Notes: generated by a model from the sequence alone, not told the origin. A stretch of 64,000 nt of DNA from Halorussus aquaticus (GCF_024218795.1 NZ_CP100400.1:2294001-2358000); one strand, 5' to 3'. Shown: positions 43,923 to 53,096, counted from the stretch's first letter. Program-made: numbers and translations.

Positions 43923-44362
43923 CCATGTTCGACCTCGACGTGCGCGACCGGCTTCCCGACCGGGCCGACCGCGCCCTCGACGTCGCTGAGACGGTAGTTG
44001 CCGTGGTGTTACACACCGCAATGTTCGTTATCGCTGCGGCGATGTCATTCGGAGTCGTTACAGGCAAGTCCTCGGTCGCGGACGCCGCCGTACTCGCAGG
44101 AGCGATTTGCGGCGGGCCAGCGGTGTTCTACGTCGTTGGTTGGGTCAGGGACGATACCGAACAGAAGGTCGCGGCTCTCGTGACGGCTGGCGAGTTCGTA
44201 CTGTACATGGCACTCGGCGTCGGTGTCGCAACAGCACCGTCGCCCGGTGATGCCGTGTTCTTCTACGGGGGCGTAGTGCTTGCCGTACTGTCCTACCTGA
44301 AGTACGACTGGCTGACGGCCCGTCTCGGATTCGAGGGGACTGGCGAGGAGGTGGCCGCCTGA
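43919..44362 (+). CDS. Four-span membrane protein
   Basis: A 147-residue protein from a GTG at 43919, preceded by GGGAGGTGACC. Four spans are visible (about 22-45, 55-75, 85-105 and 110-125). It shares one base with the next ATG. In size and topology it resembles the pleolipovirus VP3-type internal membrane protein, without demonstrated homology. Confidence 0.66.
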   Translation: MTMFDLDVRDRLPDRADRALDVAETVVAVVLHTAMFVIAAAMSFGVVTGKSSVADAAVLAGAICGGPAVFYVVGWVRDDTEQKVAALVTAGEFVLYMALGVGVATAPSPGDAVFFYGGVVLAVLSYLKYDWLTARLGFEGTGEEVAA

Positions 44363-44574
44363 TGGTGTTCAAATCACTCGTGACCGGCGGGAAAGCGCTG
44401 GCCGCGACGGTCGGCGGCTTCTTCGCTGGAAGCCTCGGCTGGAGCGCCGTCTCGGGCATCCTCGCTGGCGCGCTCGACTCGTTCGGTATCGTGACGCCAG
44501 CGAGCGCATGGCTGGCGGTCTCGCCGTTCGTCGGACTGGTCGTCGCCGGGGCCGCAGTAACGAGGGTGACGTAG
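44362..44574 (+). CDS. Small two-span membrane protein
   Basis: A 70-residue, almost wholly hydrophobic protein with a Gly/Ala-rich first helix and two spans. It begins within the stop of the previous gene (TGATG) and ends one base before the next GTG. Function unknown. Confidence 0.65.
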   Translation: MVFKSLVTGGKALAATVGGFFAGSLGWSAVSGILAGALDSFGIVTPASAWLAVSPFVGLVVAGAAVTRVT

Positions 44575-44575
44575 C

Positions 44576-46267
44576 GTGCGCCGCGTCACAGCGCTCCTGC
44601 TCGTCGTGCTGTTCGTCCTGCCGACCGTCACGGGCGTCGGCGTTCTCGCAGCGAGTGACGGCCAGAACCAGACGTCGAGTGACGAGTACTCGCTTGACGA
44701 ACTCCGAGAGAACGGCAAGCGCTACGAGAGCGCCCCGCCGTCGATGCGGTTCCTCGGCGACTACGGCAGTGCAACCGTCCGATACACGCCGGTCTCCCCC
44801 GGCAAAAACGGGTGGAAGTACCTCGAACCGGGGACGACGATTCACTCGAACGAAGTGGCACTTCGAGCGGTTCGGCTCGCACCCTCGGACGAAATCGACG
44901 AGTCACTGAACGTCACGGTCGTCGCGTGGCAGAAGGGCGAAAAGGAGGTCTCGACGGGGAACGGCACGGTCACGCGCCCGACGGCGACGAACGTCTCGGT
45001 CTACCACCACCAAGTCTCGCTCGGACGCGGCTACGACCTCGCGAACATCTCGTTGCCCGCCCACTATGACGAGTCGTACCAGATTACGATGTGGGTCGAG
45101 GAGAACCCGGACGCGCGCTGGCGGTTCACCCACAAGAGCGTTGACTCGAAGAAGGGACTGCCGTTCCCGGCGACGTGGGGCGGCTACTGGCAGTTCACGA
45201 CGACGAATCTGCTCATCTGGATTCTGGCCGCGACCGGCATCGTGGCGATTGCCGTTCCGGCGTCCATTCGACAGACGGGCCGCGGGCCAAACATGGGCCT
45301 ACTGTTCTGGGCCATCGTCCTCGGTCTCGGAAGTGCGCTCATCGGCGGCGGTGCGTACGTCTGGACCGCGAGTCTACTGACCGCCGCGCCGCCAGTCGCA
45401 GCGTTCCTCATCGCGGGGGTAATCGGCATCGTGATGCTGGAGACGATGGAGTACGGCGTCTACCGCGTCGCGCTCATCCGACTGTTCACCGAGGAGACGA
45501 AGAACCCGCGCGGCGACCTCGCAAACTCCGCGGAAGGTGGCGAGTTCGAGGTCGTCACGCTGGCTCAGACCGAGGAGGGACCGAAGGCGATTCGGGACGG
45601 CATCCGACCGTGGATCGCCCGCCTATTCAGCGGTGGGTCGCCGCTCTACGGTCTCGACCGCCTCGAATTGGAGTTCGACCTCGGAACGCCCGACGTCTCG
45701 CTGACCTCGTCGCCCGCGGACAAACTCATCTTCGTGGACGAGGACCCCGAGCAACTCATCGACTACGAACCCGAGACGCTCTCGTTCGAGCTACCGCTGA
45801 CCGAGTTCGACCCCGAGACCGGCGAAGAACGCTGGAGTTGGACCGGCGCTGCGACGGTCGCGTTCTACGCGGTCGTCAGTGGCGGCCTCGCGTTCTTCGC
45901 GCTCCAGAAATCGGGCATCGGCGGCGCTCGAACTGGTGCGCTCGCCTTCGCTGGAGTCGCCCTCTACGCACTGTTCACGACCGCCGAAGCTGGACGAGCA
46001 GTATTCGTCCCGGCGGTCGGGTGCGCTCAGGACGCGACTGCGACGGCGATGTACCGGGAGGCCGAAATCGACGGCTACGAGACGCTGGAGGCGGCGCTGA
46101 ACGCGTTGGTCGAGGAGCGCAACAGCAGCGACGAACTGCTGGATACGCTCGAAGAGATGGACGCCGAAAGCGTCGTCAAAGAGGCGTCGAGCCGAGACAC
46201 GTCGCCCGGCGAGTTCGTCGGCGGATCGGACTCGCCGACCACCGCGTCGGCGGGAGGTGACGACTGA
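44576..46267 (+). CDS. Large membrane protein with signal peptide and ectodomain
   Basis: A 563-residue protein from a GTG at 44576. A Sec signal (LLLVVLFVLPTVTGVGVLAA) leads into a beta-rich ectodomain of about 180 residues with several sequons (NQT, NVT, NVS, NIS). Four or so spans at residues about 210-300 are followed by a cytoplasmic domain (305-420) and two more spans (425-480), then an acidic tail. It sits just before the soluble 336-residue protein and the P-loop ATPase. In this position pleolipoviruses carry conserved membrane proteins thought to work with the ATPase, so a role in assembly or release is a reasonable inference. Confidence 0.72.
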   Translation: MRRVTALLLVVLFVLPTVTGVGVLAASDGQNQTSSDEYSLDELRENGKRYESAPPSMRFLGDYGSATVRYTPVSPGKNGWKYLEPGTTIHSNEVALRAVRLAPSDEIDESLNVTVVAWQKGEKEVSTGNGTVTRPTATNVSVYHHQVSLGRGYDLANISLPAHYDESYQITMWVEENPDARWRFTHKSVDSKKGLPFPATWGGYWQFTTTNLLIWILAATGIVAIAVPASIRQTGRGPNMGLLFWAIVLGLGSALIGGGAYVWTASLLTAAPPVAAFLIAGVIGIVMLETMEYGVYRVALIRLFTEETKNPRGDLANSAEGGEFEVVTLAQTEEGPKAIRDGIRPWIARLFSGGSPLYGLDRLELEFDLGTPDVSLTSSPADKLIFVDEDPEQLIDYEPETLSFELPLTEFDPETGEERWSWTGAATVAFYAVVSGGLAFFALQKSGIGGARTGALAFAGVALYALFTTAEAGRAVFVPAVGCAQDATATAMYREAEIDGYETLEAALNALVEERNSSDELLDTLEEMDAESVVKEASSRDTSPGEFVGGSDSPTTASAGGDD

Positions 46268-47277
46268 TGTCGGGCATCCCGCAGATGGACCGCGACGACC
46301 TCGCTGAGGATAGCGATGCGGCTGACCTCGTAGACCAAGCGCTTGCGAGCCACGAAGCAGACTCGGAGGCGCTCGCTGCGGACGCGGCCGAGGGCATGAT
46401 TGAGACGGTCCGCCAACTTCAGGCGGTCGTCGAGGGCGACCTCGACGTCGAGCAGGTCGAGACCGCGAGCGACGAGGTCGCGGAGACCGTCCTCCCGGAG
46501 TTCGAGCCAGTTGACCGCGATGCCGATGACGAACTCCAGCCGACGCGTCCGGCGTTGGCGAACCTGAACGAACAGCAACTGGAGGCGCTGCGGGAGTTCC
46601 GAGACGAGGGCGTCGAGCATCGCCCGGCACTCCTACGGTGGCTCCTACGGCTTCAGTTCCGGACGCTCGGCCGACTTCCCGACTACTGGTACCATCACGT
46701 CGCGACCGACCCGACCGCCTTAGCGTGCGTGCTGACGGGCGAGAACCGTGGGGCATACGGTGAGAAGGATGGAACGGATGTGACCCCGCAGGAGGCGTGG
46801 GCGGCGCGTCGTCGCCTCGTGGCGAAGTACCTGCGGCCAGCGTGTCGGGATGCGTTCCGGACGCTCCGACCGAAGGCGACGGAGTACCTCGACGACGACA
46901 AGAACCCCGACAAGATGGCGGCGCTGGCGATGCGCCCAGCACTGGACGAACACTACCAGCGGACTGAGCGCGCACTCGCACAGTTCCATGGCGGGTTCGA
47001 GAACGAGGACGACCTCGACGAGTGGCTTCACCACCTCGACCTCGCGACGTTCGGCGCTATCAAGGCCGTCGAATCGGAGTTCGACTACGTTCTCCTCACC
47101 GACGAGAGCGCGCCCGACCTCTACCTCTCGGACGCCCAGCGGTACGTCGAGGCGCGCGAGCGCATCATGGCCCGGTTCCTGCTCCCGGCGACCAACGTCG
47201 CCGTACGCGAACTTGCGGAGCGGGCCGGTGAATCGGACGACGAAACCTCCGACCATTCGGGAGGTGTTGACGTATGA
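46267..47277 (+). CDS. Soluble helical protein of unknown function
   Basis: A 336-residue acidic, helical protein without signal or spans. Features include a LLRWLLRLQFRTLGRLPDYW segment near residue 120. It overlaps the preceding membrane protein by one base and the ATPase by 4 bp, suggesting fixed stoichiometry with both. It is the probable partner of the ATPase. No known fold recognised. Confidence 0.68.
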   Translation: MSGIPQMDRDDLAEDSDAADLVDQALASHEADSEALAADAAEGMIETVRQLQAVVEGDLDVEQVETASDEVAETVLPEFEPVDRDADDELQPTRPALANLNEQQLEALREFRDEGVEHRPALLRWLLRLQFRTLGRLPDYWYHHVATDPTALACVLTGENRGAYGEKDGTDVTPQEAWAARRRLVAKYLRPACRDAFRTLRPKATEYLDDDKNPDKMAALAMRPALDEHYQRTERALAQFHGGFENEDDLDEWLHHLDLATFGAIKAVESEFDYVLLTDESAPDLYLSDAQRYVEARERIMARFLLPATNVAVRELAERAGESDDETSDHSGGVDV

Positions 47278-48572
47278 GCAAGACTGACCAGTCACTACAG
47301 ACGACGCCGCAGGAAATCGTGGACGCGTTCGAGGCAGAAACGCGGACTCGGACGTACCGCGATGTCGATTACGGCGTCTACGACGCGGGGAGTATCAGGC
47401 GAGACCACGGCCTCCGGCCGTTCTGGAAACAACTCTACGAGACCGACGAGGCCGCCAGAATCGACACGAGCGCGGACGCCGTGCAGTATCCCGGCGTCGT
47501 GCCGGACTGTCTCATCCACCTCCGGCGCGACGAACGCGAGCTACTCAAGCAGGACCAACCGGACCTCTCGGGCTATCCCGAGACGCGACGGCACGTCCTG
47601 CGGTGGCTCGCAGCAGACGACCGTGCGCTCTCGAAGATGAGCATCGGCGGGACCGACTTCCTCGGCACCGGCCAACCCGGTTCGGGCAAATCGACGCTGG
47701 CGTGCGACCTCGCGCGACAGGTCCTCGGCATCAACCCCGAGGAGGCCGTGGTATGGCGCGGGACGCCGTCGCGAGCGGAGTGGACGCCGCTGGCGAAGTG
47801 GACGAAGCTCCTGCTCCCGGCGGGCGTCGAGTCCACGGTGGCGGTCCAACCGCCACAGCACGGCGCTGGCGGCTTCGAACTCGACGTGACGGAGGTCGCC
47901 CGCGAGGTCGAGCGCTACGAAGACGTCTTCGACCTGCTGGAGCGATTCGAGCCGGGGAAGTTCCACGTCGTCTACCCCGACCCGGAAGGCAAGGGCGTCG
48001 AGGACGTGTTCGCTCAGTCGGCACGGACGGATAGCTTCGAGTGGGTGAACACGGCGTCGATGGACGACTCTTCGGAGTACGACACGCCGACGCCGCTGTC
48101 GCACTGGTGGTTCGCGTTCGTCGTCGCCATCGTCGATTTCATGGGACCGGAGTTCCTGACGCTGTTCCTCGACGAAATCGGCGACCTGCTGCCGCAGGCC
48201 GCGCGGTCCGGGCCGAAGAACCACAACTGGTACGAGAAGATAGAGGCGTTCCGCGATGCGCTCGTGGACGCCCGGAAGAACAACAAGTCGATATTCAAGT
48301 TCGGCCACAACGAGGCCGACGTCCACAGTCTCGTGCGGCGGAAGCTCCGGTGGCGAATCACGATGCCGGGCTGGCCGAACCCGACGGAAGGCGACAAGGT
48401 CGTCGGCTTTCAGGACGCGCCGATGACCGACCAGCACACGAAGTACTTCAACGTGGGCAAGGGGCTGTGGTGGACGGCCCTCCACTGGTCGGAGTTCTAC
48501 TGGAGTGACGTCCCGAAGCCGACGGTGGCGAAGGTCGCTGTCGAACTCTCGAACCGAGGTGGTTCGACGTGA
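47274..48572 (+). CDS. P-loop ATPase (FtsK/HerA- or packaging-type candidate)
   Basis: A 432-residue NTPase. Walker A is GTGQPGSGKSTLACDLARQ near residue 130. Walker B is LTLFLDEIGDLLPQA near residue 300, with Asp-Glu in the usual place. A later FKFGHNEADVHSLVRRKLRW may supply the sensor or arginine finger. No helicase, terminase or restriction domain is attached. One such ATPase is characteristic of pleolipoviruses (VP8-like) and of membrane-containing viruses. It overlaps both neighbours by 4 bp. It is the likely motor of particle or vesicle formation or DNA packaging. Confidence 0.82.
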   Translation: MSKTDQSLQTTPQEIVDAFEAETRTRTYRDVDYGVYDAGSIRRDHGLRPFWKQLYETDEAARIDTSADAVQYPGVVPDCLIHLRRDERELLKQDQPDLSGYPETRRHVLRWLAADDRALSKMSIGGTDFLGTGQPGSGKSTLACDLARQVLGINPEEAVVWRGTPSRAEWTPLAKWTKLLLPAGVESTVAVQPPQHGAGGFELDVTEVAREVERYEDVFDLLERFEPGKFHVVYPDPEGKGVEDVFAQSARTDSFEWVNTASMDDSSEYDTPTPLSHWWFAFVVAIVDFMGPEFLTLFLDEIGDLLPQAARSGPKNHNWYEKIEAFRDALVDARKNNKSIFKFGHNEADVHSLVRRKLRWRITMPGWPNPTEGDKVVGFQDAPMTDQHTKYFNVGKGLWWTALHWSEFYWSDVPKPTVAKVAVELSNRGGST

Positions 48573-48760
48573 GAATCGGGGTCGAACCGGCTCGTCGTGG
48601 CGAAGATTTCGATTCGCCGACACCAGACGCACGCGCGTGTTACGAATCGAGTAGTACAACCCCCCGTGGGTGGGTGCGCGCCTTTGCTCGACAGCGCTCG
48701 GCCGCAGCACTGCGCGGGCGTGATCGCGCCTCAACCGAGGAGGTGACGACCGATGCGTGA
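48569..48760 (+). CDS. Possible small basic protein
   Basis: A 63-residue frame from a GTG at 48569 that overlaps the ATPase stop by 4 bp and the next gene by 8 bp. The fit into the operon favours a gene, but the product is Arg-rich (PRGWVRAFARQRSAAALRG) and unlike its acidic neighbours. It may be only a spacer. Confidence 0.35.
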   Translation: MRIGVEPARRGEDFDSPTPDARACYESSSTTPRGWVRAFARQRSAAALRGRDRASTEEVTTDA

Positions 48761-51700
48761 GCGTCGTCGCTCGCTCGCTCTCGTCGCGCTGCTGCTCGTC
48801 TCGACGTTGGCTGGAGTAGTGCCGACGGCAACTGCTGGCGGTCCGCCCAGCGGGATGGTCGCGGTCAGTGAAACCAACATCAACGACATTCGGCCTACCG
48901 GCGTGACGACGAACGTCTCAGCGGCAGACCTCGACGGTGCAGTGTACGTGAGTGGACACGCCTCGACGACGGAGGTGGACCTCGTTACGGACGCTCAAGC
49001 GGACGAGATTGCCAAGGGCGCATCGCCATCGGACGTGGCGCAGGAGGCAGTCTGCTCGTCGCCCGCGGCCGGGAAGACTCCGCAGTTCGATTGTTCACGA
49101 GACGCGTCGATGTCGTTGGTTATCTCGGACGACGTTCATCACGATGGCCGTCGCGTGGCAGTCCGCGCTGGCGTCATCAAGGATGCGTTCGGGTACGTTC
49201 CGGAGTATCTCGCTATCGCGAACAACGAAACGGGCGAGACGTGGCGGTCCCCTACGACCGTCGCGGACGGTTGGCTCGTCGCCGATGTCGAACACTTCTC
49301 GTCGAACGCGGTCTCGTTCGAGGGCACCGTGTCGGTCGAAGCGACGCCAGCCCTGAACGGTGACACGTTCACGACTAACATTTCGGACGTCTCAGCGGTA
49401 GATAACTTCGACATCAACGTGACCGGGTCAACCCAGACGGAATGGGATAACGTCTCGGCGACGGGTCTCGCCAACGGAAACAACCTTGCAGTGAACCCTG
49501 CAGGCCATCGCGTCACCGGACCGAACGCTTCAGAACCAGAGGTCGTTTTCACGGGCAACCTTCAAACCAAGTCCGAGTCCCTCACGGGGTCGGTCTCGCC
49601 GGGCGGGTCGGCGTCGGTCTCGGTCGATGGGAATCAGAATCCGAACAGTCCGACGCTGACGGTGACGGGGCGCGGGACCTCGAAGCTGAATCCTTATTTC
49701 GACTATCAAGACCACAGCTATCAAATCGGCGGGAAGTACAATGGGCTGGTCAATGCAGAAGCGACGTTTGACGGGCCTCCGAGCGTCATATCGGGGATTA
49801 AGCTTTATGCGAACCCGAATGGTGGTTCCCACACTCTGGATATCTATCTCGTGGAGGAAGATGCAGACGAAGTTTTTGGCGAGGGAACGCTGGTTCGGTC
49901 TGGAGTGACAATTGATGGCGGAAGTGGACAGAAAACCATTGATATCCAAGATTACGAACCCAGCACGTCCGGGAATCTGACCGTCGAGTTCGTGACGACC
50001 TCATCGTCTGGCGGAAAGCTAGAAGGTTACGCTGGGACCTCAACGAACGCTAAGGTTCTCTCAAACTCCATTTACGGAATTAGCAACAGTGGTCTCGACA
50101 TGACATTCTTGTCGGGGCCATCTGGCGTGAACGTGGATGACAACAATGGTCATTCGGCGTCGTTCGGCGAACTGCTGCCGGGCGAGACGAAAACCAAGTC
50201 GCTCGCGGTCGGTACGTCATCCTCGGCGCTCGACTTCTCGGCGTTCAAGAGTGGGTCGGTTGATTGGCAACTCGACTTTACTGAACGAACCGTTACCGAG
50301 GATGTCGCGCTCGACATCGACGGCGACGGAATTAACGACGTGTCGCACTCCGGCCAGCTATCGGATGGCGCGACAGCGAGTTATCAAATACCGTCTCTTG
50401 ACCCGAGCGACGGGTCCGCGACGGTTTCGACCGCGGCAGGTTCGACGGTAGGCGCGGAGGTTCGACTGAAAGAGGTATCGGAGACGCGCGACCCGAGCAT
50501 ATCGGTAAATGGACACACAACGTCTTACACCGGAACGCTCTCAGACGGCGAGACGGTGGCACTCGATACGAATACGAGTTGGATTCAATCGGGTGAGAAT
50601 CAAATTAACGTCACGGTCGGTGACGGTTCACTAAGCGCGGATGCACCGACACCGGCAACCGGACTTGATTACTCGCACGACGCGAAATCCAGCTACTCGG
50701 TCAACTACTCTGCCGAGGCGCTCACCGTGCGCTACGGAGTCGGAAAGAGCTACACCTCGGACCAAAGCGGCGTCTCGATGACCATCCCGTTCGACAACAC
50801 GGTGTACGAGATGCGAGACGTCGAGAAACGAGTGAACGGCGGAAGCTGGACAGCGGTTGACCCCATGAACTACCGCATCACCGACGCGAACGAACTCGTC
50901 GCCGACATCGGCTCGGTCTCGAAAGGCGATACCGTCAAGGTACGCGCGAATGGGTCGCGCGTCGAGACCTCCAACATGAGCATCACTGTCGAACGAGCGA
51001 CCGCGAAAGGGAACAAACTCGACTCGAAACTCTCCATCGACTCAATCAGCGAGAACGCCTATCTGAGGTTCGCATCGTCGGGCGAGTCGAAGAGGATCGT
51101 CTACCCCGTGAACGAATCGTGGGACTCGGCTGACGGATACGCAACCATCCAATCCAACGGCCAGCAAGACCTCTTCCTGCCGAGCGCGCCAGCAGGAGGT
51201 ACCTTCCGAATCCAAACGATTCCGGTGAAGGCGACCCCAAATCAGGGCGACGTCGAGGTCTCGGTCTTAGAACCACGCCAAGAGGAACCACAGTTCTACG
51301 TTCGACCGGGCGATGCGCCCAGCGACACGGTGGAGTTCACCTATCTGAACGCGAAACCGGACACGAAGTACCTACTCTACTCGAAATCGAATGGAGTAGT
51401 TCGAGACTCGGGGACGGCGAACTCGCCGGTCACGTTGACCGACGACGACAGCGCCGAGCGACTCGTGTTCCGAGTTGACGAGAGCGGAACCTCTGACCCG
51501 CCGAACCGTGACGGATGGACCGATGGCTTCCCCCCACCGGGCCAGTTCGCCAAGCAGTCAGCCAGCGGTGGGAATCTCCCGGTGGTCCTGCTCGTCTCAG
51601 GTCTCGGCATTGCAGTGCTGTGGTACGCTCGGAGTCGATATCGAGGAGCGAGCGGCGTCACGGGTCTGTTCGGCCGGGCGTTATCCTCGAACGTGGTCCT

Positions 51701-52085
51701 CGGGAGTCTCATCGTCGCGGTTGTCGGCGTCGGGGCCGCAATCGGCGGTGTCTCGCTCCCGCCGGGCGCTGGTCTCCTGCTGCTGGTGACGGGCGTCCCG
51801 CTGGCGACGTACCTCGGGCTACGGCGAACCGGCCAGTACTCCCATGTCGCGTTCGGCGCAGTGACGGCCGTCGCGCTCATCCTCGGACTCCAACTACTCG
51901 GCGAGAACGTCGTCAGTTCGGTGCTGTCGAACCTCGGCCCGTCGATGCCTATCATCGCCATCGGTGGTCTCTACGTCGTCTACAAGGCAGTCAAGGCCTA
52001 CCGACGAGGGAAGACCGTGAAACTCAGCGTTCGAGGATTCCGCCGTGGGTCCTCGAACGACGAGGACGACAAAGGAGGGCCGTAG
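48753..52085 (+). CDS. Very large exported surface protein with C-terminal membrane domain
   Basis: An 1110-residue protein. A Sec signal follows RERRRSLALVALLLVSTLAG. Then come about 880 residues of Ser/Thr/Asn/Gly-rich beta ectodomain with many N-glycosylation sequons, a linker DPPNRDGWTDGFPPPGQ, and about five spans at residues 935-1075 before a basic tail (RGKTVKLSVRGFRRGSS). A segment around residues 310-460 is much poorer in GC than the rest, which suggests module exchange. This is the best candidate for the host-recognition protein of the element. Homology to known spikes is not established. Confidence 0.75.
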   Translation: MRERRRSLALVALLLVSTLAGVVPTATAGGPPSGMVAVSETNINDIRPTGVTTNVSAADLDGAVYVSGHASTTEVDLVTDAQADEIAKGASPSDVAQEAVCSSPAAGKTPQFDCSRDASMSLVISDDVHHDGRRVAVRAGVIKDAFGYVPEYLAIANNETGETWRSPTTVADGWLVADVEHFSSNAVSFEGTVSVEATPALNGDTFTTNISDVSAVDNFDINVTGSTQTEWDNVSATGLANGNNLAVNPAGHRVTGPNASEPEVVFTGNLQTKSESLTGSVSPGGSASVSVDGNQNPNSPTLTVTGRGTSKLNPYFDYQDHSYQIGGKYNGLVNAEATFDGPPSVISGIKLYANPNGGSHTLDIYLVEEDADEVFGEGTLVRSGVTIDGGSGQKTIDIQDYEPSTSGNLTVEFVTTSSSGGKLEGYAGTSTNAKVLSNSIYGISNSGLDMTFLSGPSGVNVDDNNGHSASFGELLPGETKTKSLAVGTSSSALDFSAFKSGSVDWQLDFTERTVTEDVALDIDGDGINDVSHSGQLSDGATASYQIPSLDPSDGSATVSTAAGSTVGAEVRLKEVSETRDPSISVNGHTTSYTGTLSDGETVALDTNTSWIQSGENQINVTVGDGSLSADAPTPATGLDYSHDAKSSYSVNYSAEALTVRYGVGKSYTSDQSGVSMTIPFDNTVYEMRDVEKRVNGGSWTAVDPMNYRITDANELVADIGSVSKGDTVKVRANGSRVETSNMSITVERATAKGNKLDSKLSIDSISENAYLRFASSGESKRIVYPVNESWDSADGYATIQSNGQQDLFLPSAPAGGTFRIQTIPVKATPNQGDVEVSVLEPRQEEPQFYVRPGDAPSDTVEFTYLNAKPDTKYLLYSKSNGVVRDSGTANSPVTLTDDDSAERLVFRVDESGTSDPPNRDGWTDGFPPPGQFAKQSASGGNLPVVLLVSGLGIAVLWYARSRYRGASGVTGLFGRALSSNVVLGSLIVAVVGVGAAIGGVSLPPGAGLLLLVTGVPLATYLGLRRTGQYSHVAFGAVTAVALILGLQLLGENVVSSVLSNLGPSMPIIAIGGLYVVYKAVKAYRRGKTVKLSVRGFRRGSSNDEDDKGGP

Positions 52086-52089
52086 GACG

Positions 52090-52377
52090 ATGCCGACACC
52101 GTTGGTCATCGGAGACGTCCTCTCGATGCTCGGTTTGCCGCACGTCGTGGTGGTCGCGGTGATGGCAGTCGCGGCGTTCAGTCACGGACAAGACGTGGTT
52201 CACGCGGTCTCGTTCGGACTGACGATGGCGCGACTCGGGACGTGGGTCGCAGTCGTTGTCCTCGCGCTCGGTAGTGCGGCGGTCCTCGGACTGATTCCGG
52301 GCGTTGAAGCGAGCGTGAACTTTGGGACGCTCGGCAGTGAACTCGACCGATTGGGCGACCTGCTCCCGATAGTATGA
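52090..52377 (+). CDS. Small membrane protein
   Basis: A 95-residue protein from ATG 52090 with two spans (about 15-33 and 42-66) and a soluble C-terminus (SVNFGTLGSELDRLGDLL). It overlaps the next gene by 4 bp. Function unknown. Confidence 0.65.
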   Translation: MPTPLVIGDVLSMLGLPHVVVVAVMAVAAFSHGQDVVHAVSFGLTMARLGTWVAVVVLALGSAAVLGLIPGVEASVNFGTLGSELDRLGDLLPIV

Positions 52378-52775
52378 CGCCGGAATTCGCAGTCAGTAGC
52401 GTCCTGCTGATTATCTGGGCATGTTCAACGATGGTATCTCGGTTCGAGGACTACTTTCCGCTCGCAGTGCGACAGTGGCTCGGCGAAATTGACCTCGACG
52501 ACCCACGGACAGTCGAGGAGATTCAACTGGCGTACACTGATAACCGAATTACCGAAGCGGAGATGGAGCGACGGTTGGCGGTCGCAGTTAACCCGCGAAC
52601 CGAGCAGATTCGGAACGCTGTCGAGCCAGTGAGCGGTATCGGGCCGGAGACGGCGTTGAACATCGCGGCGAAGTTCGAGAGTGAACGTGAGCTACGCGAG
52701 GCGTCGCGTGAGGACTTGGAAGATGTTCCGAACGTCGGCCCGGAACGTGCTGCGGCACTCCGTGAGCGCCTGTAG
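52374..52775 (+). CDS. Membrane-anchored SHOCT plus helix-hairpin-helix protein
   Basis: A 133-residue protein built of three parts. Residues about 5-22 are one membrane span. Residues about 55-75 (AYTDNRITEAEMERRLAVAV) match the SHOCT motif. Residues about 85-133 form a tandem helix-hairpin-helix: VSGIGPETALNIAAKF and DVPNVGPERAAALRERL. HhH motifs bind DNA backbone without sequence preference. A protein that carries DNA-binding HhH at the membrane, as the last gene of an envelope-protein operon, could tether the element DNA to the membrane during packaging (inference). Confidence 0.8.
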   Translation: MTPEFAVSSVLLIIWACSTMVSRFEDYFPLAVRQWLGEIDLDDPRTVEEIQLAYTDNRITEAEMERRLAVAVNPRTEQIRNAVEPVSGIGPETALNIAAKFESERELREASREDLEDVPNVGPERAAALRERL

Positions 52776-52814
52776 CTGATTTTCTTATCAGTCTGTGCAA
52801 CAGAAACGCAGGTA

Positions 52815-52850
52815 GATAGACTCTCGTCTATCGGTTAGACCCCCCTTTTC
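52815..52850 (+). terminator. Terminator of the morphogenesis-like operon
   Basis: GATAGAC (52815-52821) and GTCTATC (52826-52832) form a perfect 7-bp stem with a TCTC loop, followed by CCCCCCTTTTCTCTA. It lies 40 bp after the last plus-strand stop. Confidence 0.65.
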
Positions 52851-52899
52851 TCTATTTGCCTCGACGACTGCGAGAGACTCACGCGCGCCACGAGCGCGC

Positions 52900-53071
52900 A
52901 CTACCGTAGGGGCGATAGGGGTCGGATTTCCCGCGAGGCCCAGACCGTGTACACCCTCGTTTCATACGGTCTCCCGTCTGGTTTCGGCCGGTTCGACAAG
53001 TGCGGTGAGGGCCGGGCCGTTCTGGCCCGGCCCGCATTGAGTTAGCCGCCTACGGGCAACTACCGTAGGGG
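52900..53071 (+). repeat. Pair of 13-bp direct repeats
   Basis: ACTACCGTAGGGG occurs at 52900-52912 and 53059-53071. Similarity continues for about 12 more bases with a few differences (both run on to a GGGGT.GG core). The inner CTACCGTAG is itself almost palindromic. Two copies are few for iterons. Confidence 0.65.
53009..53033. repeat. Perfect 10-bp GC-only inverted repeat
   Basis: GGGCCGGGCC (53009-53018) and GGCCCGGCCC (53024-53033) pair perfectly around GTTCT. No T tract follows, so it is not a standard terminator. Confidence 0.75.
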
Positions 53072-53072
53072 T

Positions 53073-53096
53073 GCTGGGGGTTGGCGGACCCCCAGC
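53073..53096. repeat. Perfect 9-bp inverted repeat next to the second 13-mer
   Basis: GCTGGGGGT (53073-53081) and ACCCCCAGC (53088-53096) pair perfectly around TGGCGG. It begins one base after the second ACTACCGTAGGGG. Confidence 0.7.

Noticed and set aside
46267..47277. Capsid protein role for the 336-residue soluble protein
   Set aside because: No jelly-roll or HK97-like pattern can be recognised by eye, and its coupling to the ATPase suits an accessory role equally well.
53009..53033. Reading the GC-only 10-bp stem as a standard terminator
   Set aside because: No T tract follows on either strand, and it lies over 200 bp from the plus-strand stop and over 300 bp from the minus-strand stop.
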